Part shown: positions 8,832 to 16,795 of the stretch, in pieces
Numbering within the stretch: position 1 is the stretch's first letter
Layout of the letters: each line of letters opens with the position of its first letter
Virus record (IMG/VR): IMGVR_UViG_3300025168_016986
Span: 1-39,384 of that record
Strand: one strand, 5' to 3'
Source of the DNA: a virus
DNA length: 39,384 bases
Position numbers and translations under genes: made by a program
Notes under the pieces: generated by a model
Told to the model about the DNA's origin: nothing
Databases searched by the model: none
Seen by the model: only the letters and a program-made list of their open reading frames with translations

Positions 8832-10546
8832 TATTCTTCCACCGGCTCGAACGGCTCACCTTGACCGGGCGATTCAAAAACAAAATCACCTTGAGTGTAC
8901 CGGATCCACTCTGGGTCGACGTCGTACCAACCGGGGGCATTATTGGCCTCCAAGAAGGAGTCCCAGTCGCTAAATGTCCTGCCAGCAGAGTCACTATATG
9001 TCCAACCCATTTCAAACCATACGCTGCCGCCCGTGCCGACGAGGCCGGGGTGTGCAGGGACTTGAGTTGGTGCAGGATTTTCGGCAGCTGCGGCGGTGTC
9101 GGCGGCAGCAGCAGTCGTGGCTTCTTCTTCTGCTGTGGCGGATCCGACAGTCGCAAGTAGGCTTCCTCTCATAATTTCCGAGCCCGGGCGTGGTGTAACT
9201 TCTACGTGCACTGCACCATTAGCAGGTTCCATTTTCCACCCATCGGGCGCTACAAAGCCAGACGTGACGAACTCTTCTTGAAGTGTGCCGTTGGCTAACA
9301 AGGCGGGGTAGCCCTCGGGGCCAAGATCCGTTTTAAATCGTGAGAAGCCGGCGGAAATAGTAGAGATTGGGGCGCCTGAAACATCAAAGGCAATTTTTGT
9401 TCCCGAAGATCCTTCGCATCCGGGACCCACGCAATGATTGCTTCGGCGAGGATCAGCGATCGCTTTATTATATGGTGAGCTTGTCAGAATACCGCGAATG
9501 CGGTTAACTTCTGCAATAGGAAAACGCGTAACATCAGAGCGGGGGGCATCACCGGCGGGGGTAGGAACCGGCGGCAGGGTGCCCCCGGGATCCGGGTCGC
9601 GGGCCATTCTTATAATCATATTTGAGCCATACCCAACAGTTCTTCCTCTCGACGTCACGCGCGTACCTACAGGAAGAAAACGTGATGCAGCTGCAAAGAT
9701 ACGATCAATACGAGCGTTCCTTTCGGTTGATCTTGAATCTATTTGAGCGAGTTGGGAGGCTCCCAACTCGGAAGAATATGTGCTCATATCTGTGCTTCCA
9801 TCCCAGTGATCGAATATCGTCAGCAGGGTGTCACACTCTTTTTCTTGAAGTTCGTTTTCTATCTCTCGCATAGTAATGTCTGTGATTTCTTCAAAATAAC
9901 AATATTGCAAGTTATATCCCAGGTCGCTTTTATCAAGTATAACTTGCACTCTGTCCCCAACACGAGGCACAGGACCATCATATCCTGTTTTAGATATAAA
10001 TTGCGTATGACATTGAATCAACTGCAAGGCTAATGTTGGGTGCGTATGAATTGTTATGTTACACGGATCTTCCAGAAGAGCATGTGGAGATGGAAATACA
10101 TCATCATCTAGCATCTCAATTCTTCCATAAAACGAATAAGACCCATTATCGACAGCAGGAGGGTTGAGTTCTATAGCAGGAGGTGTAACACGGGCTGCCT
10201 GACGTCGGGAAGCTATTTGTGAAGTGATTACATCTATTTGCGCGCGGTATGTTATTTCTTCCAAATCAGTTCCGAAAGCCATAGCGGTAGCTAGATTCGC
10301 TTGTGCTAGCGCGAGGCTTGATTCTAAATCGGATGTGTCGGTTGCGGATTCGGATCCGGGAGAAAACGGCGGAATAGTGACCGAAATCGTAGTGAGGGTA
10401 GCAGGAGTCAGTACACGAACCTCAAACATAACCTTGTTCGTGGAGTGATCGTTACGTAAAGTTTGTCTTAATGTTTCAGCAGTTGCGGCCATTGCCACCG
10501 TTGCTGTGCCCTGTTCTCCCGGGGTAGTGTAATTTGTTATGGCCAC
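8831..10546 (-). CDS. Putative baseplate hub/spike protein with an M15-peptidase-like motif
   Basis: A 571-residue protein with GTG start at 10546, preceded by AGGAGA. Residues about 150-250 (THPTLALQLIQCHTQF, PRVGDRVQVILDKSDLGYN) resemble the small beta-barrel part of phage hub/spike proteins. A second region holds SNH at about 369-371, AFD at about 386-388 and VHVEV with H447 and E449. These could be the zinc ligands of a D-Ala-D-Ala (M15) peptidase, whose pattern is SxHxxGxAxD then HxE, but the H-to-D spacing here is 17 instead of 7 residues. If right, this protein would locally digest peptidoglycan during infection, a job done by gp5 lysozyme in T4. An Ala/Glu/Thr-rich linker follows (about 460-485), then a Trp-rich C-terminus. 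Function is tentative. Confidence 0.7.
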   Translation of the reverse strand: MAITNYTTPGEQGTATVAMAATAETLRQTLRNDHSTNKVMFEVRVLTPATLTTISVTIPPFSPGSESATDTSDLESSLALAQANLATAMAFGTDLEEITYRAQIDVITSQIASRRQAARVTPPAIELNPPAVDNGSYSFYGRIEMLDDDVFPSPHALLEDPCNITIHTHPTLALQLIQCHTQFISKTGYDGPVPRVGDRVQVILDKSDLGYNLQYCYFEEITDITMREIENELQEKECDTLLTIFDHWDGSTDMSTYSSELGASQLAQIDSRSTERNARIDRIFAAASRFLPVGTRVTSRGRTVGYGSNMIIRMARDPDPGGTLPPVPTPAGDAPRSDVTRFPIAEVNRIRGILTSSPYNKAIADPRRSNHCVGPGCEGSSGTKIAFDVSGAPISTISAGFSRFKTDLGPEGYPALLANGTLQEEFVTSGFVAPDGWKMEPANGAVHVEVTPRPGSEIMRGSLLATVGSATAEEEATTAAAADTAAAAENPAPTQVPAHPGLVGTGGSVWFEMGWTYSDSAGRTFSDWDSFLEANNAPGWYDVDPEWIRYTQGDFVFESPGQGEPFEPVEE

Positions 10547-10559
10547 AAGGCTCTCCTGC

Positions 10560-10847
10560 TTAGTTGTCCTGAATCATATCAAATAAACTATTCTTATCTT
10601 GTTCAGAGAGCACGGATTCCTCCTTGCTCCCTTTTAGTCTCAAAGCGATGATTTTTACAAGCTGTTCGTTCGATCTCTGGAGGGTTTCAATGTGTTTCGC
10701 AGCAACGGGACTTAAATATTTGTTTTGAGTAGCGTCAGTAGCAATTTGATTAGCTATTTCGTTCAGGAATTCTCTTGATAATTTTCGATCATTACGTACG
10801 TTATCAAGGGCTTCGTTAATCAATGATTCCAATTTAACACTACTCAT
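10560..10847 (-). CDS. Small hypothetical protein coupled to gp55
   Basis: A 95-residue protein. I take ATG 10847 as start because it overlaps the gp55 stop in the ATGA arrangement typical of translational coupling; a GTG six codons further upstream would lie inside gp55 and lacks better support. The product is helical and charged (for example NEIANQIATDATQ and ALRLKGSKEES), with no cysteines or membrane segment. I do not recognise it. Sitting directly behind the late sigma factor and before the hub gene, it could be a small regulatory or assembly protein, but nothing in the sequence shows which. Confidence 0.7.
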   Translation of the reverse strand: MSSVKLESLINEALDNVRNDRKLSREFLNEIANQIATDATQNKYLSPVAAKHIETLQRSNEQLVKIIALRLKGSKEESVLSEQDKNSLFDMIQDN

Positions 10848-11533
10848 AGTTGTCCGTTTTCCCACTCCCCTTTAAAGAGAAAGTACTTTTTTCTAAACTT
10901 TTTGAGAGAATTTACGATCTGTTTTGTATTCAGGCCCGTAATCTCTCTCAAGTATAAATAAATAGCTTTTTTATTAAAAATTTCAATATCATCTTTAGAT
11001 TCGAATAAAATCATAATTGCCTGGTACACCTTTAGATCATTTTCCTTCATCGAAGAGGTGTCCCAAGAACGAAGTTCTTGGTAAAAATGCTTCCAAAATT
11101 CATTTTCTTCGCGTTCTGTCAAATATGAATCATTAGTCGAAAGATATTCTTCCTCATAAGATTTTGAAATATTTTCATAATCCACTTCACGTCTGTTTCT
11201 TTTTTGTTGTCTTTTTACTTTGTGAATAAACCAGTTTTTTGTGATTACACTAAAATATGAAAACGCTTTCGACCCTTTTGATGGGTCGTATTTGTCTAAA
11301 ATAGTCATTAGCCATATTTTACATTCATCTCTGAGAGAATCACAGTTTGGTAAGTTTGTAAATTTATAAGTAAAAACAATCTTATCTACCATCTCATTGA
11401 ATGCTGGTTGGATATACTGAACATATAACTCTGTTCTTATTCTGATACAATCAGTATTGCTGTATTTTACTATAGCATCTTCATGCACCTGGGTAAAATA
11501 ATAGTTCTTTTTTCGTTTGCTAGTTCGTGGCAA
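10844..11533 (-). CDS. gp55: T4 gp55-like sigma factor for late transcription
   Basis: A 229-residue protein, somewhat longer than T4 gp55 (185). Residues about 60-120 match a minimal sigma-70 region 2: ECKIWLMTILDKYDPSKGSK, then an aromatic stretch AFSYFSVITKNWF and a basic segment KVKRQQKRNRREV. In T4, gp55 binds host RNA polymerase with the sliding clamp and gp33 and recognises the late -10 element TATAAATA. The start is TTG at 11533, chosen because AGGAG lies six bases before it and no better ATG exists; it overlaps the upstream gene by 14 bases. Its presence implies a T4-type late programme, although I found no convincing late promoter in the gaps of this window. Confidence 0.85.
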   Translation of the reverse strand: MPRTSKRKKNYYFTQVHEDAIVKYSNTDCIRIRTELYVQYIQPAFNEMVDKIVFTYKFTNLPNCDSLRDECKIWLMTILDKYDPSKGSKAFSYFSVITKNWFIHKVKRQQKRNRREVDYENISKSYEEEYLSTNDSYLTEREENEFWKHFYQELRSWDTSSMKENDLKVYQAIMILFESKDDIEIFNKKAIYLYLREITGLNTKQIVNSLKKFRKKYFLFKGEWENGQL

Positions 11534-11861
11534 TTTCTTCTCCTATATCTGTTTCTGCTTCTTGTTCTGCTGCCTCTTCTTCGGTTAAATAATAGACATA
11601 TTCAAACATCTCAATCTGTTCGTCTAAAGCACGCGTGTGTTCCAGTAAGCTTTCTAAAGTTTGATCTCCGTAAAAGCTTTCAAGCTGATATACGGAACGC
11701 AAGTGTTCGACAAAAGTTCGGATCATTGTTTGAAAATCACCTAGTTCTTCAGAAATACGAAGTAAGTTACTTACTACAGTGCGCGCATAAACGAAAAGCC
11801 CTATATTAAATGCAATAGAGAGTACCAACATAGCTGATAATATTAGTTCAAGTCGGCTCAT
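11520..11861 (-). CDS. Small single-pass membrane protein, hypothetical
   Basis: A 113-residue protein with an N-terminal membrane segment (about residues 5-27, LILSAMLVLSIAFNIGLFVY) followed by a soluble helical part and an acidic Glu-rich tail (EEEAAEQEAETDIGEE). The soluble part looks coiled-coil-prone. It overlaps the FmdB-like gene upstream by 14 bases and gp55 downstream by 14 bases, so all three are probably translated from one message. I do not recognise the family. An inner membrane location facing the cytoplasm is the simplest reading. Confidence 0.75.
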   Translation of the reverse strand: MSRLELILSAMLVLSIAFNIGLFVYARTVVSNLLRISEELGDFQTMIRTFVEHLRSVYQLESFYGDQTLESLLEHTRALDEQIEMFEYVYYLTEEEAAEQEAETDIGEEIATN

Positions 11862-12114
11862 GTTCTTCTTGTTGCGCTTTTATTTTTTCTTCTTCTAATA
11901 ACTCACGATTCATTTGTATATATTCGTTCGTAAGAGATCCTACGGCCGCGGCTGTTGGCGGTTTTGCAGTAGGTGCAATGTGTGGGGTAGATAGCATCTT
12001 TCTCATACTATCTTCTGCTTTGCACTCAACACAGTCTTTAACTGTCTCATCAATCATGTGAATAACAGAGGCTATTGTAGTACATTCATCACACATATAT
12101 CTATATCGAGGCAT
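11848..12114 (-). CDS. FmdB-like zinc ribbon protein
   Basis: An 88-residue protein beginning MPRYRYMCDEC, the usual N-terminus of the FmdB family of putative regulatory zinc ribbons. Two CxxC knuckles, C8/C11 and C28/C31, can bind one zinc. A hydrophilic tail follows (LEEEKIKAQQEEHEP). Such small ribbons are frequent in T4-like phages and are thought to act in transcription or nucleic acid binding, but no precise role is known. The gene overlaps its upstream neighbour by one base and sits one gene before gp55, which fits a transcription-related role without proving it. Confidence 0.8.
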   Translation of the reverse strand: MPRYRYMCDECTTIASVIHMIDETVKDCVECKAEDSMRKMLSTPHIAPTAKPPTAAAVGSLTNEYIQMNRELLEEEKIKAQQEEHEPT

Positions 12115-12347
12115 TACTTGACAAGTCCCTTTAGGTCCTTTTCTGTAATCTCTGAGCTATCCGTAACTCTAACTGTGGGTGGGTTAAGGACTACTAATCC
12201 TTGTTCTGTATCTTTTAGCTTAAAGCCTTTTAAAATTGGAACGATGTCCAACTGGTTTAAAAGCGACTCTTGAAGAGCCATCATGATTGAGCCTAGCGCC
12301 TGTGCAGAAAGCTCAAATGAATCATTATTTTGATTTTTGTTTTGCAT
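12114..12347 (-). CDS. Small hypothetical phage protein
   Basis: A 77-residue protein. The ATG at 12347 is preferred over a TTG four codons upstream because GGAG lies six bases before it. The N-terminus is rich in Asn and Gln (MQNKNQNNDSF), the middle is helical (QALGSIMMALQESLLNQLDI) and the end is charged. I see no motif for catalysis, metal binding or membranes. It bridges the glycan cluster and the gp55 group and overlaps the FmdB-like gene by one base. Confidence 0.7.
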   Translation of the reverse strand: MQNKNQNNDSFELSAQALGSIMMALQESLLNQLDIVPILKGFKLKDTEQGLVVLNPPTVRVTDSSEITEKDLKGLVK

Positions 12348-12348
12348 C

Positions 12349-13203
12349 TTATACTCCAAAAATTTGTTTTATGCATTGTTTTACATCTTTTTTTGCAAGC
12401 CATCCTAGATCTTTAAGCGGCTCAATATCGGCAACCGAGACTTTGACATCTCCTTTCCTTTCTTTATTATAAACCCATTCGTTCTTTTTTGACAACGAAA
12501 TAAGATTTTTAATTTCATTTAAACTAGTTGATTTGCCCGCACCTACATCATAATGTTCGCCTTTAAAGTTTTCTGGGTGAAGCATACAGAACACATTGCA
12601 GTCTATGATGTCTGATACGTGTATGAAATCTCTTGACTGATCGCCGTCACCGTTTATAATAAAAGGCCTTTTATTTCGCATCGCATGATTCCATGCAGAA
12701 ATAACAGTAGAATATGCACCACCATATTGTTGATCTTTAGAGAAAACGTTAAAATACCGTAAGGCCACAGTATCTATATCGTATAACTCGGCATAAACCT
12801 TACATTCAATTTCTGACATTCTTTTGTGAGCGCCGTAAGGATTACACGGAGTGCCATCGTTTCCATATATGGCAGCAGAACTAGAGAATATTACTCGATT
12901 AGCATTCACCATCTTGGCAAACTCTAATACCTGGGACGTTCCAAAGACATTGTGAGATAACGAGGTTGACGGATTGTCAACGCTCCACTGAACACTAGGC
13001 TTTGCAGCGCAATGAAAGATAAACTCTGGTTTAAATTGTTTCCAAATGCTGTTCGATTTTAAAAACTTTTCACTTCTTATATCACCCATATATTGTGTGC
13101 ATAAAAGATCAATGCCCATTGTTTCGTGACCATCTTCACTCAAGCGTTTTAATAGTTTAGAGCCAATATAACCTTTATGTCCAGTAACTAAACATCTAGC
13201 CAT
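12349..13203 (-). CDS. NAD-dependent sugar epimerase/dehydratase (extended SDR)
   Basis: A 284-residue extended short-chain dehydrogenase of the UDP-glucose 4-epimerase-like group. It shows the nucleotide-binding TGHKGYIG near the N-terminus and the catalytic YGAHK (YxxxK) with the serines FSSSA before it. It would act on a nucleoside-diphosphate sugar (4-epimerisation, dehydration or reduction). The start ATG 13203 has GAGGA five bases before it; a TTG one codon earlier is less likely. It overlaps the SIS-HAD gene by eight bases. It is the last gene of the glycan cluster in transcription order. Substrate cannot be told from sequence. Confidence 0.88.
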   Translation of the reverse strand: MARCLVTGHKGYIGSKLLKRLSEDGHETMGIDLLCTQYMGDIRSEKFLKSNSIWKQFKPEFIFHCAAKPSVQWSVDNPSTSLSHNVFGTSQVLEFAKMVNANRVIFSSSAAIYGNDGTPCNPYGAHKRMSEIECKVYAELYDIDTVALRYFNVFSKDQQYGGAYSTVISAWNHAMRNKRPFIINGDGDQSRDFIHVSDIIDCNVFCMLHPENFKGEHYDVGAGKSTSLNEIKNLISLSKKNEWVYNKERKGDVKVSVADIEPLKDLGWLAKKDVKQCIKQIFGV

Positions 13204-14170
13204 CAACTTCCTCTATCGCTTTAAATGTAGAATCCCAATCTGTAAATCTAATTGCCTTATCATCAATATAAAATCGTGCACGTGGCTTTTCAGCCGTTAC
13301 CTTGCTGACATATTGTGACATGTCGTGCTTTTTGAGCCACTCCCAAACCAATTCGGCACCGGTCTTACCATTTACTAAACCTCTGTCTGGCTTTGCCTTA
13401 CATGTATAAACAATAATCGTATACTTTTCAGCTAAACTCTTAAGAGCTTCGGGCGCTCCATCAACCGGTTCGTCATATATTGTTCCGTCGTAATAACCCT
13501 TTGAACACTTGTGAATAACCTTGTCAAAGTCAACTCCAATGTTTATTTGTTCATCTGGGTAACTGTGTTCTCTGATCTTGCCACCCTTCCAATTCAACTT
13601 TCTTAGCTCATCGGGAGAGTTCTGGCCAATCGGAGGACACACATTACCAGATCCGTGAGTAAGTTGATAAGTTAATAATAGTGTCAATACTTCAGCAGTG
13701 TGATAATAATCCGCACCTAGAACAACTTTAGTTAAATCAGGAATCTCTACGGGAAGATCTTTAGAGGTGATTATAGCAATTTGCATTCCGTTATCACTAG
13801 CCCATTGTAAGGCTTTTATAATATCTACCGAAGTACCGGAAGAAGAAATACCCAAAACTAAAGACTTTCGCATCTGTTCTTTGTTTTTAGAAATACACCT
13901 GCTGGAAAGCCATGACACCATCCACTGTTCAAAACCCAGATCATTAATTAAAGAAGTCGCAACAACTCCCGATCCAGGACACATTGCATTTTTAGTACCA
14001 TTTGATAGGCGCGTCATATCGACGGCGGCATGGTCAGCAACGGCAAGATTGCCTCCGTGGCCTAAAACAAAAATGTCGTCACAATCATTAAACTTTTGTT
14101 GTAGCTGCTCCCACTCGTCAGTGTGAACCACTTGTACAAATCTATCTCCAATGTTCTCAAAATTAAGCAT
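13196..14170 (-). CDS. Fusion of SIS sugar isomerase (GmhA-like) and HAD phosphatase-like domain
   Basis: A 324-residue two-domain protein. Residues 1 to about 185 are a sugar isomerase (SIS) domain like phosphoheptose isomerase, with GHGGN (37-41) and SSSGTS (109-114) as the phosphosugar loops. Residues about 205-324 are HAD-like: VDFDKVIH (D214, D216), YTCKAKPDRG and FYIDDKAIRF give nucleophile, lysine and final acidic pair. In the ADP- or GDP-heptose pathway, isomerase (GmhA) and phosphatase (GmhB) are separate enzymes; here both activities may sit on one chain. The usual G after the second aspartate is K, so phosphatase activity is not assured. It follows the aldolase gene directly. Confidence 0.8.
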   Translation of the reverse strand: MLNFENIGDRFVQVVHTDEWEQLQQKFNDCDDIFVLGHGGNLAVADHAAVDMTRLSNGTKNAMCPGSGVVATSLINDLGFEQWMVSWLSSRCISKNKEQMRKSLVLGISSSGTSVDIIKALQWASDNGMQIAIITSKDLPVEIPDLTKVVLGADYYHTAEVLTLLLTYQLTHGSGNVCPPIGQNSPDELRKLNWKGGKIREHSYPDEQINIGVDFDKVIHKCSKGYYDGTIYDEPVDGAPEALKSLAEKYTIIVYTCKAKPDRGLVNGKTGAELVWEWLKKHDMSQYVSKVTAEKPRARFYIDDKAIRFTDWDSTFKAIEEVDG

Positions 14171-14845
14171 TTATTGTAACTCCCTATATCCTTCTAATAA
14201 AATTGTAGTATCCATTCCTACGGCAATTATACCATAATCCTTATATTTTTTAATTTGTTTGTCAACATCAGTAGGTATATGAACCGCCATCTGTCGAATA
14301 GGTATAATATTCTTGATCTTTTCTAGTGCTCTCGCATATGCTTTGCACTCAAAATCGCCAGCTTTTCCTAAACTAGCAGATAGATCATAAGGACCAATCA
14401 TATAATAGTCAAATCCTTTTTGATGAATCTTATCTAAATTTTGTACACCCTTCTTTGTTTCGATCTGGGCAATAATAATAGATGGGCGGTTTACTAGTTT
14501 TCCATATCCCCATTGATTTTCCCTCACCAATCCAAGGCCGCGGCGACCGTGGTACTTTGGAAAGCTACACAGTTCTTGTATTTGTTGTGCTTGTGCTGCC
14601 GTTTCTACGGTTGAAAAAATCAAACCCGTTATACCGGCGTCTAAACAAATTCTAATGAGTGTCTTGTTGATTTCTGTAAGTCTAACGAAGCATTTCTTAC
14701 CAGATGCGGTGATTACTTGGATACACGTAAAAAGTGTTTCGTTGTTGTAGCAGCCATGTTCGGTGTCTAATACCACTCCATCCATGCCGCGGCACAGCAT
14801 TTCGGAGACAAGAGGGGATGGAATTTGTTGCCATGCTAATCTCAT
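14171..14845 (-). CDS. HpcH/HpaI family class II aldolase
   Basis: A 224-residue protein with the conserved blocks of the metal-dependent HpcH/HpaI aldolases: DTEHG (27-31), GRRG (100-103), QIET (127-130) and GPYDLSASLG (151-160). The family catalyses reversible aldol condensation of pyruvate (or oxaloacetate) with aldehydes, giving 2-keto-3-deoxy acids. It is shorter than typical members (about 250), lacking some N-terminal residues. It overlaps the GDPD-like gene by four bases. Within a sugar cluster it may build or cleave a keto-deoxy sugar acid, possibly the donor precursor activated by the cytidylyltransferase; that link is inference. Confidence 0.85.
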   Translation of the reverse strand: MRLAWQQIPSPLVSEMLCRGMDGVVLDTEHGCYNNETLFTCIQVITASGKKCFVRLTEINKTLIRICLDAGITGLIFSTVETAAQAQQIQELCSFPKYHGRRGLGLVRENQWGYGKLVNRPSIIIAQIETKKGVQNLDKIHQKGFDYYMIGPYDLSASLGKAGDFECKAYARALEKIKNIIPIRQMAVHIPTDVDKQIKKYKDYGIIAVGMDTTILLEGYRELQ

Positions 14846-15297
14846 TTATATTTTCCTATAAAGTCTGAACAAATACCAGCACATGATTGAAGATCTTGAA
14901 CGCTGTATATATCAGGTACCATCTCTGGCATTACACAGATTGAATCGGGAGTTAAAATAGCCCCCGGATAAGTCCAGATATACCCGTTTGTAGTTAAGGT
15001 GTATCTGTCAGTTTGGTGCCAAAAAGCTCGCAAGCCAACAGCCTGTTGTGAAAAAGAATGTAGCGCTCGAATATCTTTAGCGTGGATCCACAAGTTACCG
15101 GCACGTTCAAAAATCCATTCAGGTGTAATTTCAAACTGCGGCTCATCGTGACCTAAAGATAATGGGGTCGTAAACGACCCCCATATGTCTACTTCTACAT
15201 CATAACCCAAACTGATTGCTTTGTCAATATAGTCAGGATGATTTTCTTTTTCGGGTCTTGGGCCTTCGGTGTTTCCGCGATGTGCTATTAAAATCAT
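14842..15297 (-). CDS. Short glycerophosphodiester phosphodiesterase-like protein
   Basis: A 151-residue protein starting MILIAHRGNTEGP. The HRGN, a downstream EN, DVEVDIW and LGHDEP follow the order of catalytic His, Glu, Asp and His in the GDPD TIM-barrel family. It is well short of the usual 240 or so residues, so the barrel would be incomplete or compact. Such mini GDPD-like proteins recur in bacterial glycan clusters, where they may remove or transfer glycerophosphate; the true substrate is unknown. It is coupled to the aldolase by a four-base overlap. Confidence 0.7.
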   Translation of the reverse strand: MILIAHRGNTEGPRPEKENHPDYIDKAISLGYDVEVDIWGSFTTPLSLGHDEPQFEITPEWIFERAGNLWIHAKDIRALHSFSQQAVGLRAFWHQTDRYTLTTNGYIWTYPGAILTPDSICVMPEMVPDIYSVQDLQSCAGICSDFIGKYK

Positions 15298-15308
15298 TTT
15301 AAAACTCT

Positions 15309-16103
15309 CTATAAAATATTTGGCGAGTATCCAAATGTTTCAAAATCTTTCCTATAAAACTTATAAACAGCAATAGCTGTTTGTGGATTTTTATAATACT
15401 CTTGGTAAGGTGCTCTATTTTGGCTTTTATTAAGATGAGGAAGTTTTGGCGGATTATCGAGGCCTATAAAATCTGTCATTAAAGATTTAAACCCTTCGTT
15501 AATCTCTTCAAACTTATAAATCTGGTGTTGTTCCGGCGGTATAGAGGGGTGCAATACCCACATAAACTGAGGACACCACATATTTGGAAAATTTTGTTGA
15601 GTGCCCGATGGATCTTTGCCATCTAGATAGCTTATATTATATCTTCCATCGTTTGTGGCATGCAGAGTGACCCTATTGGATAGTTTTTGGACAAACAAAT
15701 CAAAATCGCTATATAAATCGGAAGCTTTTATCTCAGAATCTGTTTTTTCTCTTGAAATAGCATAATGATAAGACGAAACAAGTCTATCATATGGATTTCT
15801 GACAAAATACACTAACGGCAATTTCATAGATAAATCATAAGAATTTCCGTGACCGTCAGTGCCTTGGTCTATGATTAAATTGATAGAACGATGATTTCCG
15901 CTATCTCCAGCTAAAAAATCAGCCCCTTCTCCACCTAACATACGATGAATAGAGACCCCTCCTGTTTTGGGAATATGAATATAGAGAAAGTCTTTTTTAA
16001 TGGGTATAACTTTATAATGATGCGAACCTGTGGTGTTTAATGTATTCATGATCGCTGTCCCGTTATGGCTATACATGTGATATTTTTGTTTAATAATGCT
16101 CAT
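15309..16103 (-). CDS. Sulfotransferase family protein
   Basis: A 264-residue protein with the two PAPS-binding signatures of carbohydrate sulfotransferases: HIPKTGGVS (43-51, the 5'-phosphosulfate loop) and RNPYDRLVSSYHY (102-114, the 3'-phosphate site). Such enzymes move sulfate from PAPS to a sugar hydroxyl. PAPS would have to come from the host, since no PAPS synthesis gene is visible here. It overlaps the methyltransferase gene upstream by four bases. A sulfated glycan product would add negative charge to the host surface or the virion. The family is clear; the acceptor is unknown. Confidence 0.85.
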   Translation of the reverse strand: MSIIKQKYHMYSHNGTAIMNTLNTTGSHHYKVIPIKKDFLYIHIPKTGGVSIHRMLGGEGADFLAGDSGNHRSINLIIDQGTDGHGNSYDLSMKLPLVYFVRNPYDRLVSSYHYAISREKTDSEIKASDLYSDFDLFVQKLSNRVTLHATNDGRYNISYLDGKDPSGTQQNFPNMWCPQFMWVLHPSIPPEQHQIYKFEEINEGFKSLMTDFIGLDNPPKLPHLNKSQNRAPYQEYYKNPQTAIAVYKFYRKDFETFGYSPNIL

Positions 16104-16795
16104 TTCTTCACCACATACGCGCTAGGACAAATGTAGTTTAATGTTTTAAGCTCTACATCCTTATCAGCGAAGAATCTGTCGGCGCCGGCAGACTCGGACC
16201 ACTTGTGGAATGCGTACTCATCAAACACAACAATTCCACCTTTAACAACACGATCCCATAATGCGCGGAGCGTTTCGTATGTAGGCTCTTCTACATCCAA
16301 GTCAATGTAAAGCAAAGAGATTCTAAAACCAGGGCGTTCGGCAGCGTATTGTGCAGCTGTCTTTGTGATGTCACCGGGCACTAAATCAAACTCATGTTCT
16401 TCAAAGCCAGATTGGACGATGAAGTCTCTAAAAAAGTCTACTTGACCTTTGTCATGCTTATAGTTTCTTTTCTCAAACAACGTGCCCATAGCCTGCTTAT
16501 CGAGGCCAGAGAGACTCTCTACAAGCTTCTCTGAATCGAAGAAGTCAAATCCTACCACTTTCTTGCCGCTGTTGGGACATAAGAATCTTTTAAGCTTGAG
16601 AAATGTAAACATTCCTGTGCCTTTGAAAACTCCACACTCAACAATGTCGCCTGGCAGATGTTTAACGCTATCTACCAATAGTGTACGCGCCAAAAGCTTT
16701 CCAAACACCTTTGTGTCTGGACTAAGCATAAATCCATTAAAACAATCAAATAAGTGCTGGGTCGTGTTAACAATTTCTAATTCTTTGATTTCCAT
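16100..16795 (-). CDS. TylF-type SAM-dependent methyltransferase
   Basis: A 231-residue protein resembling the macrocin O-methyltransferase (TylF) group. It has the SAM-binding motif VECGVFKGTG (52-61) and the acidic motif YIDLDVEEPTYE, which in this family binds the metal next to the acceptor hydroxyl. TylF homologues methylate sugar hydroxyls on macrolides or surface glycans. The position beside sulfotransferase and sugar-nucleotide genes suggests a sugar acceptor here too. It follows the HAD-nucleotidyltransferase fusion with no gap. Confidence 0.85.
   Translation of the reverse strand: MEIKELEIVNTTQHLFDCFNGFMLSPDTKVFGKLLARTLLVDSVKHLPGDIVECGVFKGTGMFTFLKLKRFLCPNSGKKVVGFDFFDSEKLVESLSGLDKQAMGTLFEKRNYKHDKGQVDFFRDFIVQSGFEEHEFDLVPGDITKTAAQYAAERPGFRISLLYIDLDVEEPTYETLRALWDRVVKGGIVVFDEYAFHKWSESAGADRFFADKDVELKTLNYICPSAYVVKK

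Noticed and set aside
8824-9156. 110-codon minus-strand frame rich in Pro, Gln and Arg
   Set aside because: It is a shifted reading of the Ala-rich linker of the hub protein gene and lacks a ribosome binding site.
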